Positions 44,430-57,365 are shown, numbered from the stretch's first letter. The stretch: DNA of 64,000 nt from Brachypterus glaber (GCA_958510825.1 OY294047.1:45615365-45679364), one strand, 5' to 3'. Notes: a model not told the origin generated them from the sequence alone. Translations and numbers: made by a program.

Positions 44430-45689
44430 AAGTTTTCTTCGTGTGAATAAATGGTTAAAGTGTTCACTCGTCTTTGCTTCTACGAACCTACCCCGAGATC
44501 CTGACCGGTTACGGCGCTCAACATTTTATTTAAATTCCGGTCTATCACAGAGTCGACGCGGCGCCTATGCGAGTACTGGAAATTCGCCGACTACTGATTA
44601 TAATGAATCAATGCAGAGAAATAACCCCTTAAAGGCGACATCACTTTCACTTAACGCACGTTCCAGTTACACGCTAAACTTGCATACTTCTTTTGTTTTA
44701 ATTTTTTTCTATAAATGTTTGCAACATTCACCGAGGATGTCTACATCCTTCCCTCTGGCCTGTCATAAATTATCGTACGTATCTTCATGGTAATTTTCTT
44801 GACATGTGCTATAAATTTTTTTAAATTATTTCCTCAGCAATAAACAATACCAAAAACTTTTATTCACGGCTTTTTAGATATCTATATTTGCACGGATGCA
44901 AATTTTGCAAGAATATTAAATAGTATATTACATAACTAATGTGGAAAGTGACATATTGAAATACACTTTCCAACGAGTTATGTACACTATTTTTTCTAGG
45001 ATCCCAAAAAAACATGAAGTTTCTTATTTTAAAATTTTCTAATTTTTATTAATTTTTAAGAATAGCAAAGCACAAAATAATTATAAATAGCATACAAATT
45101 TATATATGTAGGTATGTCAAACAGGAAATATAATTTTCATTTAGCTCTAGTTTTCTTGGTTTTATATTTAATACAATACATAGCTGTTTAATGGGTTGCC
45201 TATTCCTAAATAAATGCAAACTTGAGTTTGCTTATTAAATTAGATTTCTGTGGTTATGCTGCCATATAAGACAGTAAAATTGTACTGTTTTACATTTCAT
45301 AAGAAAATTACTGTGTATTTTGATGTTTTTTTTATGTAATGTAAGGTAACTAAATAAAATATTAAGTAATTTTTATAAGATCTAGACTGTCTAGACTAGA
45401 AAGTAATGGTCAAAATAGTAACGTTCTAACTATAGTTTCTATTTTTGACATGAAAATCAGAAATATTTGGATTAAAACACTTAAAAGATATAAAAGGCTG
45501 TGGTGAATGGTGGAAAATGGTTTATAAAACAAGGTGAATAAAATTCGTAGAATCTACCAGGTAAATATCTAAATAAAATCAGGCAAACCTCCATACATAA
45601 ATATCATACGAGTGTGATATAAAAATATCAAACTAGTGCGATATGATGCGTTTTCTAAAGAACAAAAGAGTGTGCTGAATGCAATTACC
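44430..45689. other. Unassigned; GC-richer patch then AT-rich DNA
   Basis: Positions 44430-44790 are less AT-rich and open for 128 codons on the + strand, but the translation resembles no family and has no conserved motif. At 44922-44990 a hairpin (ataactaatgtggaaagtg and complement) recurs in part near 62320-62350. No gene is supported. Confidence 0.35.
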
Positions 45690-45928
45690 AGCTTTATTTT
45701 AAATAGATAAACTCAATAATAACCCCCGTGTGGCTTTTACTTTATTGAGTGGATAATTATTTATTTTACCCACTCAACTGTCACTTGTCAAATTATTTTC
45801 TTGTAAATGTCATTAAAATTTTTAATAAAAATATGAATTCCTAAGCTATTTATTGGATAAAACCTTGTATGGCACTCATGGGTAAACCGATATTGCCCTC
45901 TCTTACTTTACCCACTAGTACCATAAAT
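45690..45928 (-). repeat. Dispersed repeat, inverse of 17691-17975
   Basis: Runs from aattaccagctttattttaa to ccactagtaccataaataac and lacks the extra hairpin of the other copy. It is followed at once by the module shared with the 98-bp arrays. Confidence 0.7.
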
Positions 45929-45929
45929 A

Positions 45930-46070
45930 ACTATTTGCTCGAAATTGATTTATATCGACATAAAACGTCATAAAACGCAAAAATACACAAAAAAAAATAG
46001 AAAATTTTTGCACGAATACAAGGCTTTCCAAAATTTTGAAAATTTTCAAAATGGGATAGCAAAATAAGAT
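45930..46070. repeat. 3' module of the satellite-bearing element, without array
   Basis: Contains gatttatatcgacataaaac, gtcataaaacgcaaaaatac and ttgcacgaatacaaggcttt as at 17135-17256. No 98-bp repeats precede it. Confidence 0.65.
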
Positions 46071-46443
46071 TCAATATAAATTTTTATTGTCATTTCTCCT
46101 GGTCAAAACCATTCTTCAATTTCAAAAAACAATCGTATTTTGTTCCACGTTTTGAAGAAAGTGCCGCACGTACCAGGAAACAAAATAAAGCCGTCAAGTT
46201 CAGGTCAAGTCGCACGGTCCCATACTTGCATCTCTGCTCTTCATTTCACCGTTGCATCTTTAAAGGGAGATCCCTCCGGAGATGCTGCGGATAACTGAAT
46301 CTCTTACATTATTTTATACTGGTCAACAAAGAGCTTTAAATGTTATGAATCAATTTTTAGTCCAAACCAGTTATAACTGGTTTATTCCAGTCCCGGTACA
46401 TATTAATATATGCTTTTCCAGGATGAAAAATTCATAAATATGT

Positions 46444-48753
46444 TTTTCTATTTTGCGACTCTTATAAGCTCATAATCACACGCATTTTGCGTATTCTTAT
46501 AGGCCCATAAGAGGTCTGTACATTTTGTTCTTTTGGGTTGGCAACAGACCTGGCCTATCGCTTGACGTTTTCCATGCAAATGTCAATGTCGCTTTAGAGT
46601 TGAATTTTCTACAAAATTTTGTGTTTAGGTTATTTTTACCTTGTTAAAATTGTGGCTTGCTTAATAGCAGTAAAAAAGAGAAGAGATGCCTATAAAATAT
46701 ATCAAAATATCATTTGTTCTTAGAATTTTAAACATGGTGTAAACTGTAATGCCAATCCAAAACAAAAATCCCTAAATCAGTCATCAATTTAAATGTAAGT
46801 TTTTTTAAATTTTAGAGCAAAATAGAAAAAAATTGTATAAAGCACTCGTTTCATAACACGTTTTTAGCGCACTAGTACTTTAGAAAATTCGCCGCAAGCG
46901 GCTCGTTTTCTAAACTTGTACTCGTGCGCTAATAACGTATTTTATAAAACTAGTACTTTAATATACTATAATATGCTACAAAATGTCACGTTTACTTCGT
47001 GTCAAACATGCTGTGAAAAACAGATCAAAATATCTTTTTCTTCAATCGTACTGAAATGTTCATATTTTATAACTGAACACACTAGTTAGAAGTGATCTAT
47101 TTTTTTACAGTAAAAAAATGAGTTCATTGTTGTACGCCGTAAAAAAAAGTTAGCAAAACCACCACTGGTGGCAGCATTCTTTGACTTTGATGACAGCCAT
47201 ACTTTAAACTTGCTTGTTTATTATGTAAACAGGTGGTTGACTCGAGATTCTGTGCAGAAAACTTGTATGAAATTGATTAAAAATGATTGAAGAAGAATAT
47301 ATGGTTTATACACCTACAAATCTCTCCGAAATTGCAAATGCTACATTAGACAAGTTACCATCGAAATAGCGAAAAGTGTACGATTTAGCCTACGAAAAAA
47401 ATTTAAAATGAGCTAAGGAAGGTTTAAGTTTGTTTCGAAAGGGTTTTATTGGCCTATTTTAATAAAAAAACATACTTTATTACTGAATAAATTAAATTCA
47501 AAAATTAATATTTAAAAAAATATATATAGGATGCTTGAAAAAAAAATTGTATGTTTCACTCAGAGGAAAAGTGCTTCCGCTTCGCGTCGTCCGTAAATTC
47601 TACAGACTAGTAAAATATATATATACTATTTTTCTTAAACGGTTGGGGAATTTTGTTGATTCTAGAAATTTATTTTAGTACCTACTTAAATACTTTATTT
47701 TTCATTTTTTTTTGTTAAAAATATCCAAAACACTTTTTAAAGTTATTTTTTTGACAGTTTTCTAATTTTGTTTATTGATATTTTTATACTCATAAAAATG
47801 CTAGTGTTTGAGGCTAACTTCACAGACGTTAGACGTCACGACGCGTAATTTTATTTGACATTTCTAAAGAACGGCTGTAAAAACTGAAAAGAAAGTCATG
47901 TGCTTTTATAAAACATATGATGATATCTATAATACCAAATTTTATTTTGTTTTTGTTTTAGCTACAATGTCAAGCGAAAGCGACTAGAATTAGTTGAACA
48001 GGCCAAGTTTGCCACAAAAGTCTGCTGATACGGTACAGTACGTCAAAAAATAATATAATATACTTAGTATTCAAAATATATACGTAATTATAATGTTTTT
48101 TTTATAGGTTTTTGTGGAATTTTCCAGAAATACTTTGTTAGTTTTGATGTTTGTTTTTATGGTCGTAGAAAAAGTATAGTACATTACTCGAGTTGTAAAA
48201 CAAGTACGTACTTTTTTTACCCTTTTTATCTTAATGGATTGTTTTTTATAGTATATTAAAGTACTAGTTTCATAACATACATTTTTAGCGCACGAGTACA
48301 AGTTTAGTTTTCTAAAGTACTAGTGCTCTAAAAACGTGTTATGAAACGAGTGCTTTATACAAATTTTTATATTTTGCTCTAAAATAAAAAAAAAACTTAC
48401 GTTTAAATTGATGACTGATTTAGGGATTTTTGTTTTGGGTTGGCATTACAGTTTACACTATGTTTAAAATTCTAAGAACAAATGATATTTTGATATATTT
48501 TACAGTCATCTCTTCTTTTTTCACTGCAATTAACCAGTCCACAATTTTAACACGGTAAAAAATAACCCAAACACAAAATTTTGTAAAAAATTAAACTTTA
48601 AATCGACATTGACATTTGCACGCAAAACGTCAAGAGATAGGCCTTTGTATGTTGCCAACCCAACAGAAAAAAAGTAGAGACCTCTTATGGGCCTATAAGA
48701 ACACGCAAAATGCGTGTGATTATGAGCTTATAAGAGTCGCAAAATAGAAAAAA
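46444..48753. mobile_element. Composite element with ~500-bp inverted arms
   Basis: Arms 46444-46975 and 48250-48753 match inversely almost throughout (ttttctattttgcgactctt, gcacgcattttgcg-type words, tataaagcactcgtttcata). They flank a centre holding the Crypton-like fragment at 47283-47470. The left arm contains an extra hairpin with gccgcaagcggc in its loop. Each arm finishes inwards with paired words (cataacacgtttttagcgca and gtgcgctaaaaacgtatgtt), a foldback of its own. A third arm copy stands at 56535-57023. Confidence 0.75.
47283..47470 (+). pseudogene. Crypton-like recombinase fragment, second copy, dead
   Basis: It starts ATGATTGAAGAAGAATATAT and encodes the same N-terminal segment as 8582-8788 (NLSEIANATLDKLPSK). 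It has TAG in place of the serine codon after PSK, a TGA further on and a frameshift. Flanking sequence 47036-47600 is the inverse of 8460-9040. Confidence 0.5.
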
Positions 48754-51310
48754 GACTTTATTTCAGAAGAATGTAGATCCGTGATATTCTCGTTGACGTT
48801 TCACCGAGATGTTTATTTGCTTTCTAGATTTCCATAAACAGAACAGAAGAACATCAAAGGGGTCACGTTCAGGAATTTAAACATTTTACAATTTACTATC
48901 TACATAAACATTGAAAACTATATTTAGTAATTTAATAAGGAACTAAACGTTTTTCTGCAATGGAATGCAGATCTGAAAACAATCGTGTTCAGATAAAATG
49001 TAGCAATGCTTCCATACTTTCTTTAGAAGGTTATATCTTTAGATCTAGTCTAAAAGCTACTGAACATTTTCGACAAGTAATATTACTTTGGCTGAATTTT
49101 ACAATCTTAAAGTACATTCAAATTAAGCCATTACCAAATTTCCAGGTTCTGGATCCAGTTCTTTAGGTGGCAGAAGCCCAAAAACAGTACCTTAAAAACT
49201 TTTTTATTCTCCCCTTTACGAAATATTACTTTTCTATCTTGATAAGAGAATTGAAAACAAACAACAACAAAAACTTTCGCGCCCTGGATAAAAACATTTA
49301 AAAAACGCCAATCTTCAGTTAATATATAAATGCATTTCCTCAATAATTGATTATTGTTCTTTGCAAATCATGCATTATTCAAGTAAATAAAACAACCTTC
49401 TGCAGGCAATATTTGAGGGGTTTTCAACTGAAATCATTTTGATCTTATTTACAACCAAATATTCAAAAATATGGTTAATTCTAGCATCACTCTATGTAGC
49501 GGCAGCTTTAGCTTTATCGTTTATCGTTTTTTTACAAATTTCTTCTTAGGGTTATTAAATGTCAAGGGGATAATGAAAAGTTTAATACAATACACGCTGC
49601 GAAAGCCCTTTCAGGTGCTCGCAGTTTTTGAATAGCCTCGACTATGTCTCGGCCATTCAAAACCACCTAAAAGTAAACTTTCGCATATAATAACTAATTT
49701 TTAACCAACCGAGTCATTTACATTGTACTTATTACATTTAGATTAAGCTATTTTTATAGTTACAGACTATTATTCTGGGTTCAAGGGGGTAAAAACAGAC
49801 TTTAAAGAGTTACCTTGACATACGTTAGATCTTGAGTTATTAAAAACATCGATTTTAATCAAAAAATTATTTAATAAATTCTCATTTATTTAAAAAATGG
49901 ATCCGCCATACTTTAAATACAATTTTTAAAGACCGTTTTTCCCCCTTGGCCTTGGCAGAATTCTTGTGAGTTATTATGAAAATAACTTAATCTGAATGTA
50001 ATAAAAGTCCAAAATGATCAAAATTTGCGTTACGTAATACTTGAACGTTCCCTTAGGACCATTAGAGAATTTTGATCACTCATATTTTCAGAATTTTCTA
50101 GTTATATAAAAAATTTAAGATAATAAAAAAATATAAGGTCCGCCATAATGTTACATATTGCTAATACGACATAGGTCACAGACTTCCAAATGTTTTTTTT
50201 TAATGGGCATATTACCTTCATTTACCATAATTATTTAACATTTCATATACATACACTATACCATATTAAAAACGTGACTTAAAATTTTGGTCAAAAATGG
50301 TCTTGACCACTTAAATAAGTCTATTTTTAATCTACCCAGTTTTGGCCTAAAGACTGACTATAGTCAGTCTTTAAGACAAAAATATAAATAAATAAAATTA
50401 ATAAAAATCATATTCGCCCCCGATCCCCTTTGGTCTGCCCCTGGCCAGCTCAGTATACTGCAATTCAAGACATTGAAAAATGAGAATATGCAGGTGCAAA
50501 ATAGACTTATTTAAAGTAAGTTATTTTACAGAAACTGTCCATGTTTTTAATATACATACATTTATCGTCCTCTACGAATAGTACACGTTCATGTAAAAGC
50601 CTAGTGTAACGAGAAATGCTTACACGTACCTGTCTAAATGCTTTAAATGTTTGAACTTATTTATTAGAAACTATACGCGCATTTTAATCCGTCTGTCCAC
50701 GGTGTAGATCGAAACTTTCGATAGAATCGACTCGAGATTAATCTGCGATTCTTTGGTCGTAATCGCGCGCAGTTTTAATTAATTCGCATCACGATTGGAC
50801 TTTTAAGGGGGTAAACTCAAAGCAGAATCTTTCTGACTAAAAAAATTGAACAAGGCAGCTCTGCTTAGTCGTTTGAAAATTACTTTTTTCTACGATCTAA
50901 TAGAAAATAAGAAGAAAAAGTTTAACAGGTCATAACTTTTTTGTTTTAGGTGGATTACTTTAAAAAAACAATAGGGATCTTCCCCTCATAGAACTTGATT
51001 TTTCCTGGAAATTTCGAGTCGATCGGATAATTGGTTCTTGAGTTATCGTGTCAACAAAAAACGTGACAGACGTTTTCAAATTTTTCTTATTTTTTTATAG
51101 AACACATTTTTATCCAAGAATTTTTTGTCTGGGACGTTTTTTGGCGATTTTGGGAAATTCCAAACTAGCGCAGGCGCTGTGAATAATATAATAATAATAG
51201 TTGATTTGCGTTAATGTGATTTTTGATAATGGGTTATCAGATTTTCGCAAAATAAAAATTTTTAGACGGATTTCCGAAATTATTGTATGACTTCCAACAT
51301 AAAAACTAAG
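48754..51310. other. AT-rich sequence, no supported gene
   Basis: A solo end of the PIF/Harbinger-type MITE is at 49998-50055. At 50560-50780 the sequence is less AT-rich and looks unique (atcgcgcgcagttttaatta nearby), so it could be regulatory, but nothing more can be said. Short open frames have no recognisable products. Confidence 0.35.
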
Positions 51311-51655
51311 ATCTTCGAGTTTTCCGATTTTTAAAAAATCTCAGAAATCTCGCTAATTTTCGAGAATTGTTGTAATTTTTAAGATTTTTGAAGGCTTCCA
51401 AAATTAGTTTTTCAATTTGAGGTTATATATTTGACGTTTACTAATTTTCTAACAGCAGATATTTAAAATCAGCTGATTGTCATTTAAAGATTTTTGCGTT
51501 TTCCGATTTCTAAAAAATCTCAAAAATCTCGCCAATTTTCGATATTTTTGTTGTAATTTTTGAGATTTTTGAAGGCTTCCAAAATTAGTTTTTTAATTTG
51601 AGGTTATGTATTTGACGTTTACTAATTTTCTGACAGCAGATATATAAAATCGACT
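51311..51655. repeat. Two-copy tandem repeat, 179-bp period
   Basis: tttccgatt recurs 179 bp apart (51321, 51500). Both units continue with gatttttgaaggcttccaaa and tttgacgtttactaattttc. A solo MITE end follows at 51658-51700. Confidence 0.75.
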
Positions 51656-51974
51656 CAGGGAACGTTCAAGTATTACGTAACGTAAATTTTGATCATTTCG
51701 AGGTAAAAAAAAAAAATTAATTCCAAAAAACTTTTAAATTTTATTTTCTAAAATTTGGATTTTAAACAAAGTCTTTTATGTGGATTATGTGATTTCATTT
51801 TCTTTATAATTAATATCAGTTTCATTACAAATTATTGTAAATAGATAATCATCAGTTTCTTACGATCAATTTCATAATAATTATTATTCAAATTTAAAGA
51901 TTATAAGATTATCCTTTCAATATTTATTACCTATTCATCTGTTTTAAATTGATGGTGAAATGTGAAATTCTTCA

Positions 51975-52115
51975 ATTGAGAATGATCATCATCAATAGTT
52001 TGTTTGGGTCTTTAAGAGACAGGCGCAGCCTATGGCTCATTTATCTAAAAAATACTTAATCTGAATTGAAATTTGGGGCAGTGAGTCTATGCTCACTGAT
52101 GCGAATTGAGAATGA
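51975..52115 (-). repeat. GCATCAGTGAGCA repeat, inverse dispersed copy
   Basis: atcaatagtttgtttgggtc, agagacaggcgcagcctatg and agtgagtctatgctcactga match 57230-57370 inversely. Confidence 0.65.
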
Positions 52116-52204
52116 TCTATTGGTCTTTGTTTTTATACTTTTTATAGCCAGATGAGTAGTTTCAAATTTTAAAAACGAATAAATATAACGTACCAATTGT
52201 CAGA

Positions 52205-53010
52205 AAAAAATATTATAAGATTCAGTTTCAACGACCTCAAGAACCCCAACTTGGACGAAAATATTGAAAAAATTTAAAAATATTTACCCCCTCATCCCCA
52301 CGGGTAAAGTTAGAAAAAATTTATTATCAGATTCAATTTCAGCAACCTCATATTACATATTAAGGACAGAAATTTTTAATTTTAAACAAAATTATAAAAA
52401 TATTAATTTATTATTTCATCAATCTATTTTCTAATCATCGTACAGTGTGATATTGGTAGACTGACAGTTTCGGGCTGCTGGCCCTCTTCAGTAGCAAGAG
52501 TCAACTCTGCACGCAAAAGGAATATAGCCATTAGATTGATGTAGACTTGTGCGCCATCTATTGCTAGATGTAGACCTCTCCTAGTCTGGAGACTTTGAAT
52601 GCTAGCAAGTTGACTCTTGGTACTGAAGAGGGCCAGCAACCCGAAACTGTCAGTCTACCAATATCACTCTGTACGATGATTAGAAAATAGATTGATGAAA
52701 TAATAAACTCATATTAAATATAACAACTTTTGTAAACAAATATTGTATTTTACCCCCATTTCCAATGTTTATCACAAACAATCCCGAGCGAGAACTTTTG
52801 GAAAAATAGCTGTATGCCAAATTTTAAGTTTCTAGCATTTATAAGTTATCGTATCTACAAAATTTTCCGTACAGACCGACCGATTTTTTTTCTTTTGCTC
52901 GAAAACGTCGTAAAACACAAAAATATGCAAAAAGAATGTTTTGAAATTTTTTCACGATTACAAGGAGTCCCCAAAAAAAGTTGAAATTTTTTAAAATGGG
53001 AAAGCGATAA
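52205..53010. mobile_element. Satellite-bearing element interrupted by a foldback
   Basis: Two partial 98-bp units (attatcagattcaatttcag near 52323; aagattcagtttcaacgacc near 52216) precede the foldback at 52400-52708. The module then follows (gttatcgtatctacaaaatt, gaccgaccgatt, attttaaaatgggaaagcg to 53008). It has the same organisation as 16675-17260. Confidence 0.6.
52400..52708. mobile_element. 309-bp foldback element (~105-bp arms)
   Basis: The arms pair from atttcatcaatctattttct through gactgacagtttcggg and gccctcttcagtagcaagag with their complements. The central ~95 bp is unpaired. It is non-coding; the open frame on the minus strand (52424-52639) is incidental. Confidence 0.8.
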
Positions 53011-53019
53011 TAGTTATTA

Positions 53020-53136
53020 TATACCAAGGTAGAGAAGACATTTTTTATAGTCGAGCGTATTAAATCCCGAGCTGCGTAGCAGCAAGGGATTTAAGAGTGC
53101 GTGGCTACAATAGTCTTCTCTACCGTGGTTTATATA
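53020..53136. mobile_element. 117-bp palindromic MITE
   Basis: Ends ccaaggtagagaagac and inverse ccacggtagagaagac. The centre holds a second stem around gagctgcgtagcagc, with taaatccc and gggattta outside it. Confidence 0.7.
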
Positions 53137-53551
53137 TTAGTTTTTTAACTATTCTTATTCAAATAATAAAATAAATTATTATCAGAAATGATATTTCTTG
53201 AAATTTTTATAAAAATCAAGTAGCCTTGATCAATGACATTTGCTCAAATAAATACTTTGAACTGACGTTTAAAAATTTATTTTTTTTAATATTTAGCTAA
53301 TTATTGATTGTATTAATTGGTAATAATTATAATTAATTATATTTAATAAATAGAAAGCTATTTAAAGCTAGTTTCTTGGGTTTAATTAGTAAAGATTGAA
53401 CAAAGAACTGAAACATCGAAAGTGACAGAAATCAATTGTTTATAAAATTTACTCCTACTAGGAGAGAAAAAATTATTATTGCTATATGTGAAGAAAATTG
53501 ATTTCACAGTCTGAAAACGTGATAAATAATGGTATGTTCTAAAGCTAGTAG

Positions 53552-53700
53552 GGGAACGTTCAAGTATTACGTAACGCTCCTAGGGGGGGTGGGGGTCATT
53601 TTGGAGTGTTACGCACATGTTAATGGTATAGGAAAATAGCGTTACAGGGGGGGGGTCCAAAGTGATCAAAATTTGCGTTACGTAATACTTGAATGTTCCC
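53552..53700. mobile_element. PIF/Harbinger-type MITE, second full copy
   Basis: 149 bp with termini gggaacgttcaagtattacg and inverse gggaacattcaagtattacg, flanked by TAG on both sides (53549-53551, 53701-53703). It is nearly the same as 29105-29252 in the same orientation. Confidence 0.85.
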
Positions 53701-53703
53701 TAG

Positions 53704-54117
53704 TGAAAAAAACGTTTATCTTATTTTGAATGAAAAGTTATGAAGTCCATCAAGCGAAGAGTATACTAGTAAATGCGAAGCATTTTATATTTTCACGACT
53801 TGTTTCAAATCTTTCTTAGATCGCAAAAAAATTAATTTCAATGTCGAGGCATGGTCTATGTCAGATTCAAATTTTCCCATAATTACTATTATATATAAGT
53901 ACGCATGTATTTTTTTAGAATCTGTGTCAAGAGCTTTATTGTTTTACGTTTTAAACAATCTAACCTTATAAGTTGTTTGTTTTGAAGAATTATTGATCGT
54001 ACCACATACAAAATTTCGGATTTAAACGGATAGGATTCAAAATCAATCGGCAATTAAGACAGAACGTATAGATATTGAATACGCAAATAAAGACTGAAAC
54101 AGGTAGATTCTGGATAG
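53704..54117. other. AT-rich spacer, no feature seen
   Basis: No repeats or coding signature recognised. The giant palindrome begins at its right edge. Confidence 0.35.
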
Positions 54118-56511
54118 GAAAGAGCTTAGCAGGGTAAGCAGGTAAAAAGTGCCCCAGCCCGATTTGAGCTGAGTATTTGTGCAAAAGTTAGCTCCCATAA
54201 AGGTCAGTTAATTCCCAGATTTTCAGCCCCCAACGACCCCCAGGGGGGTCAGAATTATTTTTTAGTTCGACATGAATCATTTTTTTCTCCGGTTCTGCTG
54301 ATCCGATTGACTTCAAATTTGGAACACATAATAAGGACTATAGGGATAGTCTACAAAAAAAATATTGTCGATTTGCGACTATTCTAACCTATAAAAAAAA
54401 TCACTTGTATTTTTTGAAGGGCCGAAAAGGCCCATTTTTGGCCGAACACACCCGCCATTTTTTTTTATGTTATGTATTCGTATTCGATCTAAAACATATC
54501 AAAAATTTATTTTTTTTCATGTGGTAGAACAGTGTCAAAAAAAATAAAAACTGCGTCAGGTACGCATTTGTAGTAGTATAGAATTAAGAATATTATTTGG
54601 AATAATCGAATTTTTATTTAATATAAATAGGTCCAAAAATAAATATTGAAAATAAATAACAAAAAATGTTTATTCTAAGAAACCAAGCAAAATTAAAATC
54701 ATAGTCAATTGAGGATCATAAAAATTAAAGTGTAAAGTATATACAGGGTGTATTTGAAATAGCGTAGGAAATTTTAACAGGTGATTCTACATGATAAAAT
54801 ATGACAAAAAGTTCCTATAAATATATGTCTAAGAATGCGTCATAAGGGAGCTACGCCCCTTTGAAATTGGCTAAAAAATCGGTTTTTATTTAATAACTCA
54901 GGAACCCTTTGAGATATATCAACGAGATTTTGCACGTCAACTAATCCTACCAAGGCCCGTTTTATGTGTTATTTTCATGTACTTATTTCAACCAGGGGTG
55001 TGCGAAACGGGAGGGACTTATCAGTTTTTTGTCCCAAACTTTTTTCTGTATAACTTTTTTGCAATTTTATTTTTGAAATATGATTCCTCAGGTCAAAGTA
55101 CATAAAAAAGGTACTCTTGTTGTAATACTGTAGGATTAACCGTTTTCAAGAAAAATTCATTTCAAGGTGAAATTCCACGGTTCGAGGACGAAAAATTAAA
55201 TACTAAAATGTTAAAAACCAAAATTTTAATGATGCAGGGCGAATGTACATTAAAAACTAAGAAAAAAACCTCATATACAGGTACTTCCAAAAATCAATCC
55301 TAATGGAGCTATGGTCTGCTTTAAAAGCGTTTTTTCGACCTACATGTATGGAAACTTTTTTTCTTAGTTTTTAATGTAGAAGAACATTGCATCATTAAAA
55401 TTTTGGTTTTCGACATTTTAGTATTTAATTTTTCGTCCTCAAACCGTGAAATTTCACCTTCAAATGAACTTTTCTCGAAAACGGTTAATCCTACTGTATT
55501 ACAACAAGAGTACCTTTTTTTATGTATTTTGACCTGAGGAATCATATTTCAAAAATAGAATTGCAAAAAAGTTACACAGAAAAAAGTTTGGGACAAAAAA
55601 CTGATAAGGCCCCCCCGTTTCGCACACCCCTCGTTTAAATAAGTACTTGAAAATGACATACAAAGATGGGCCTTATTAGGATTAATTCACGTGCAAAACC
55701 TCGTTAATATATCTCAAAGGGTTCCTGAGTTATTAAATAAAAACCGATTTTTTTAGCCAATTTCAAAGGGGCGTAGCTCCCTTATGACGCATTCTTAGAC
55801 ATATATTTATAGGAACTTTTTGTCATATTTTATCATGTAGAATCATCTGTTAAAATTTCCTACACTATTTCAAATACACCCTGTATATACTTTAAACTTT
55901 AATTTTTATGATAGTCAATTGACTATGATTTTAATTTTGCTTGGTTTCTTAGAATAAACATTTTTTGTTATTTATTTTCAATATTTATTTTTGGACCTAT
56001 TTATATTAAATAAAAATTCGATTATTCCAAATAATATTCTTAATTCTATACTACTACAAATGCGTACCTGACGCAGTTTTTATTTTTTTTGACACTGTTC
56101 TACCACATGAAAAAAAATAAATTTTTGATATGTTTTAGATCGAATACGAATACATAACATAAAAAAAAATGGCGGGTGTGTTCGGCCAAAAATGGGCCTT
56201 TTCGGCCCTTCAAAAAATACAAGTGATTTTTTTTATAGGTTAGAATAGTCGCAACTCGACAATATTTTTTTTTTAGACTATCCCTATAGTCCTTATTATG
56301 TGTTCCAAATTTGAAGTCAATCGGATCAGCAGGACCGGAGAAAAAAATGATTCATGTCGAACTAAAAAAAATAATTCTGACCCCCCTGGGGGTCGTTGGG
56401 GGCTGAAAATCCAGGAATTAACTGACCTCTATGGGAGCTAACTTTTGCACAAATACTCAGCTCAAATCGGGCTGGGGCACTTTTTACCTGCTTACCCTGC
56501 TAAGCTCTTTC
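54118..56511. mobile_element. Giant near-perfect palindrome (~1.15-kb arms)
   Basis: The left arm 54118-55269 and right arm 55352-56511 are inverted copies with few differences, separated by about 80 bp. Outer ends read aaagagcttagcagggtaag on both strands. Within each arm, from 54742 and to 55888, a CAGGGTG-family foldback (tatacagggtgtatttgaaa) forms the inner part, so one palindrome seems to sit inside another with matching arms. Short open frames inside (for example 55321-55545 on the minus strand) are incidental. No target duplication is evident. Confidence 0.88.
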
Positions 56512-56534
56512 AGATTTAACAGATAGAAAAAAAT

Positions 56535-57023
56535 TGCTTTTTTCTATTTTGCGACTTTTATAAGTTCATAATCACACGCATTTTGCATGTTCTTATAGGC
56601 CCATAAGAGGTCTCTACTTTTTCTTCTTTTGGGTTAGCAACAGACTAAAGCCTATCGCTTGACGTTTTCCGTGCAAATATCAACGTTCGTTTAAAGTTTA
56701 ATTTTCTACAAAATTTTGTGTTTAGGTTATTTTTTACCGTGTTAAAATTGTGGCTTGGTTACTTACAGTGAAAAAGAGAAGACATGACTATAAAATATAT
56801 CAAAATAATATTTGTTCTTAGATTTTAAACACGGCGAAAAGTGTAATGTCAACCCGAAACAAAAATCCCCAAATAGTCATCTATTTAAATGTAAGTTTTT
56901 TTTTAAATTTTAGAGTAAAATAGAAAAAATTGTATAAAGCACTCGTTTCATAACACGTTTTTAGCGCACTTGTACTCGTGCGCTAAAAACGTATGTTATG
57001 TAACTAGTACTTAAATATACTAT
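56535..57023 (+). mobile_element. Solo ~490-bp arm of the 46444-48753 composite
   Basis: Runs from tttttctattttgcgacttt to gtaactagtacttaaatata and matches the left arm at 46444 in the same orientation with scattered differences. It lies 24 bp after the giant palindrome. Confidence 0.75.
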
Positions 57024-57149
57024 TAAAGCTACTATGCCCCTTTAAAAATTGTGCATTTTTAGGCGACCATAGCTCCCTTAGGATTGATTTTTGTAAGTAC
57101 CTGTATATAAGTTTTTTCTTGGATTGTTTATAATTTAAAATCCCATCCC

Positions 57150-57365
57150 TCCCCATCCCCCTCCCACCCACTCCACAGCGCCAAATCATGACAGATGCAA
57201 CTCGCATCAGTGAGCAGAGACTCACTCCCCCCAAATTATGACAGATGCAACTCGCATCAGTGAGCATAGACTCACTGCCCCAACTTTCAATTCAGATTAA
57301 ATATTTTTTTTAGATAAATGAGCCATAGGCTGCGCCTGTCTCTTAAAGACCCAAACAAACTATTG
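57150..57365 (+). repeat. Tandem GCATCAGTGAGCA repeat (~56-bp units)
   Basis: Two adjacent units (57186-57235, 57236-57285) share atgacagatgcaactcgcat, cagtgagca and agactcact. They are followed by ataggctgcgcctgtctctt and ccaaacaaactattgatgat. Related copies are at 38690-38880 and inversely at 51975-52115. Confidence 0.75.

Noticed and set aside
44407..44793. 128-codon open frame in a GC-richer patch
   Set aside because: It starts inside the end of a MITE (44114-44429), has no recognisable motif and no splice or poly(A) context.
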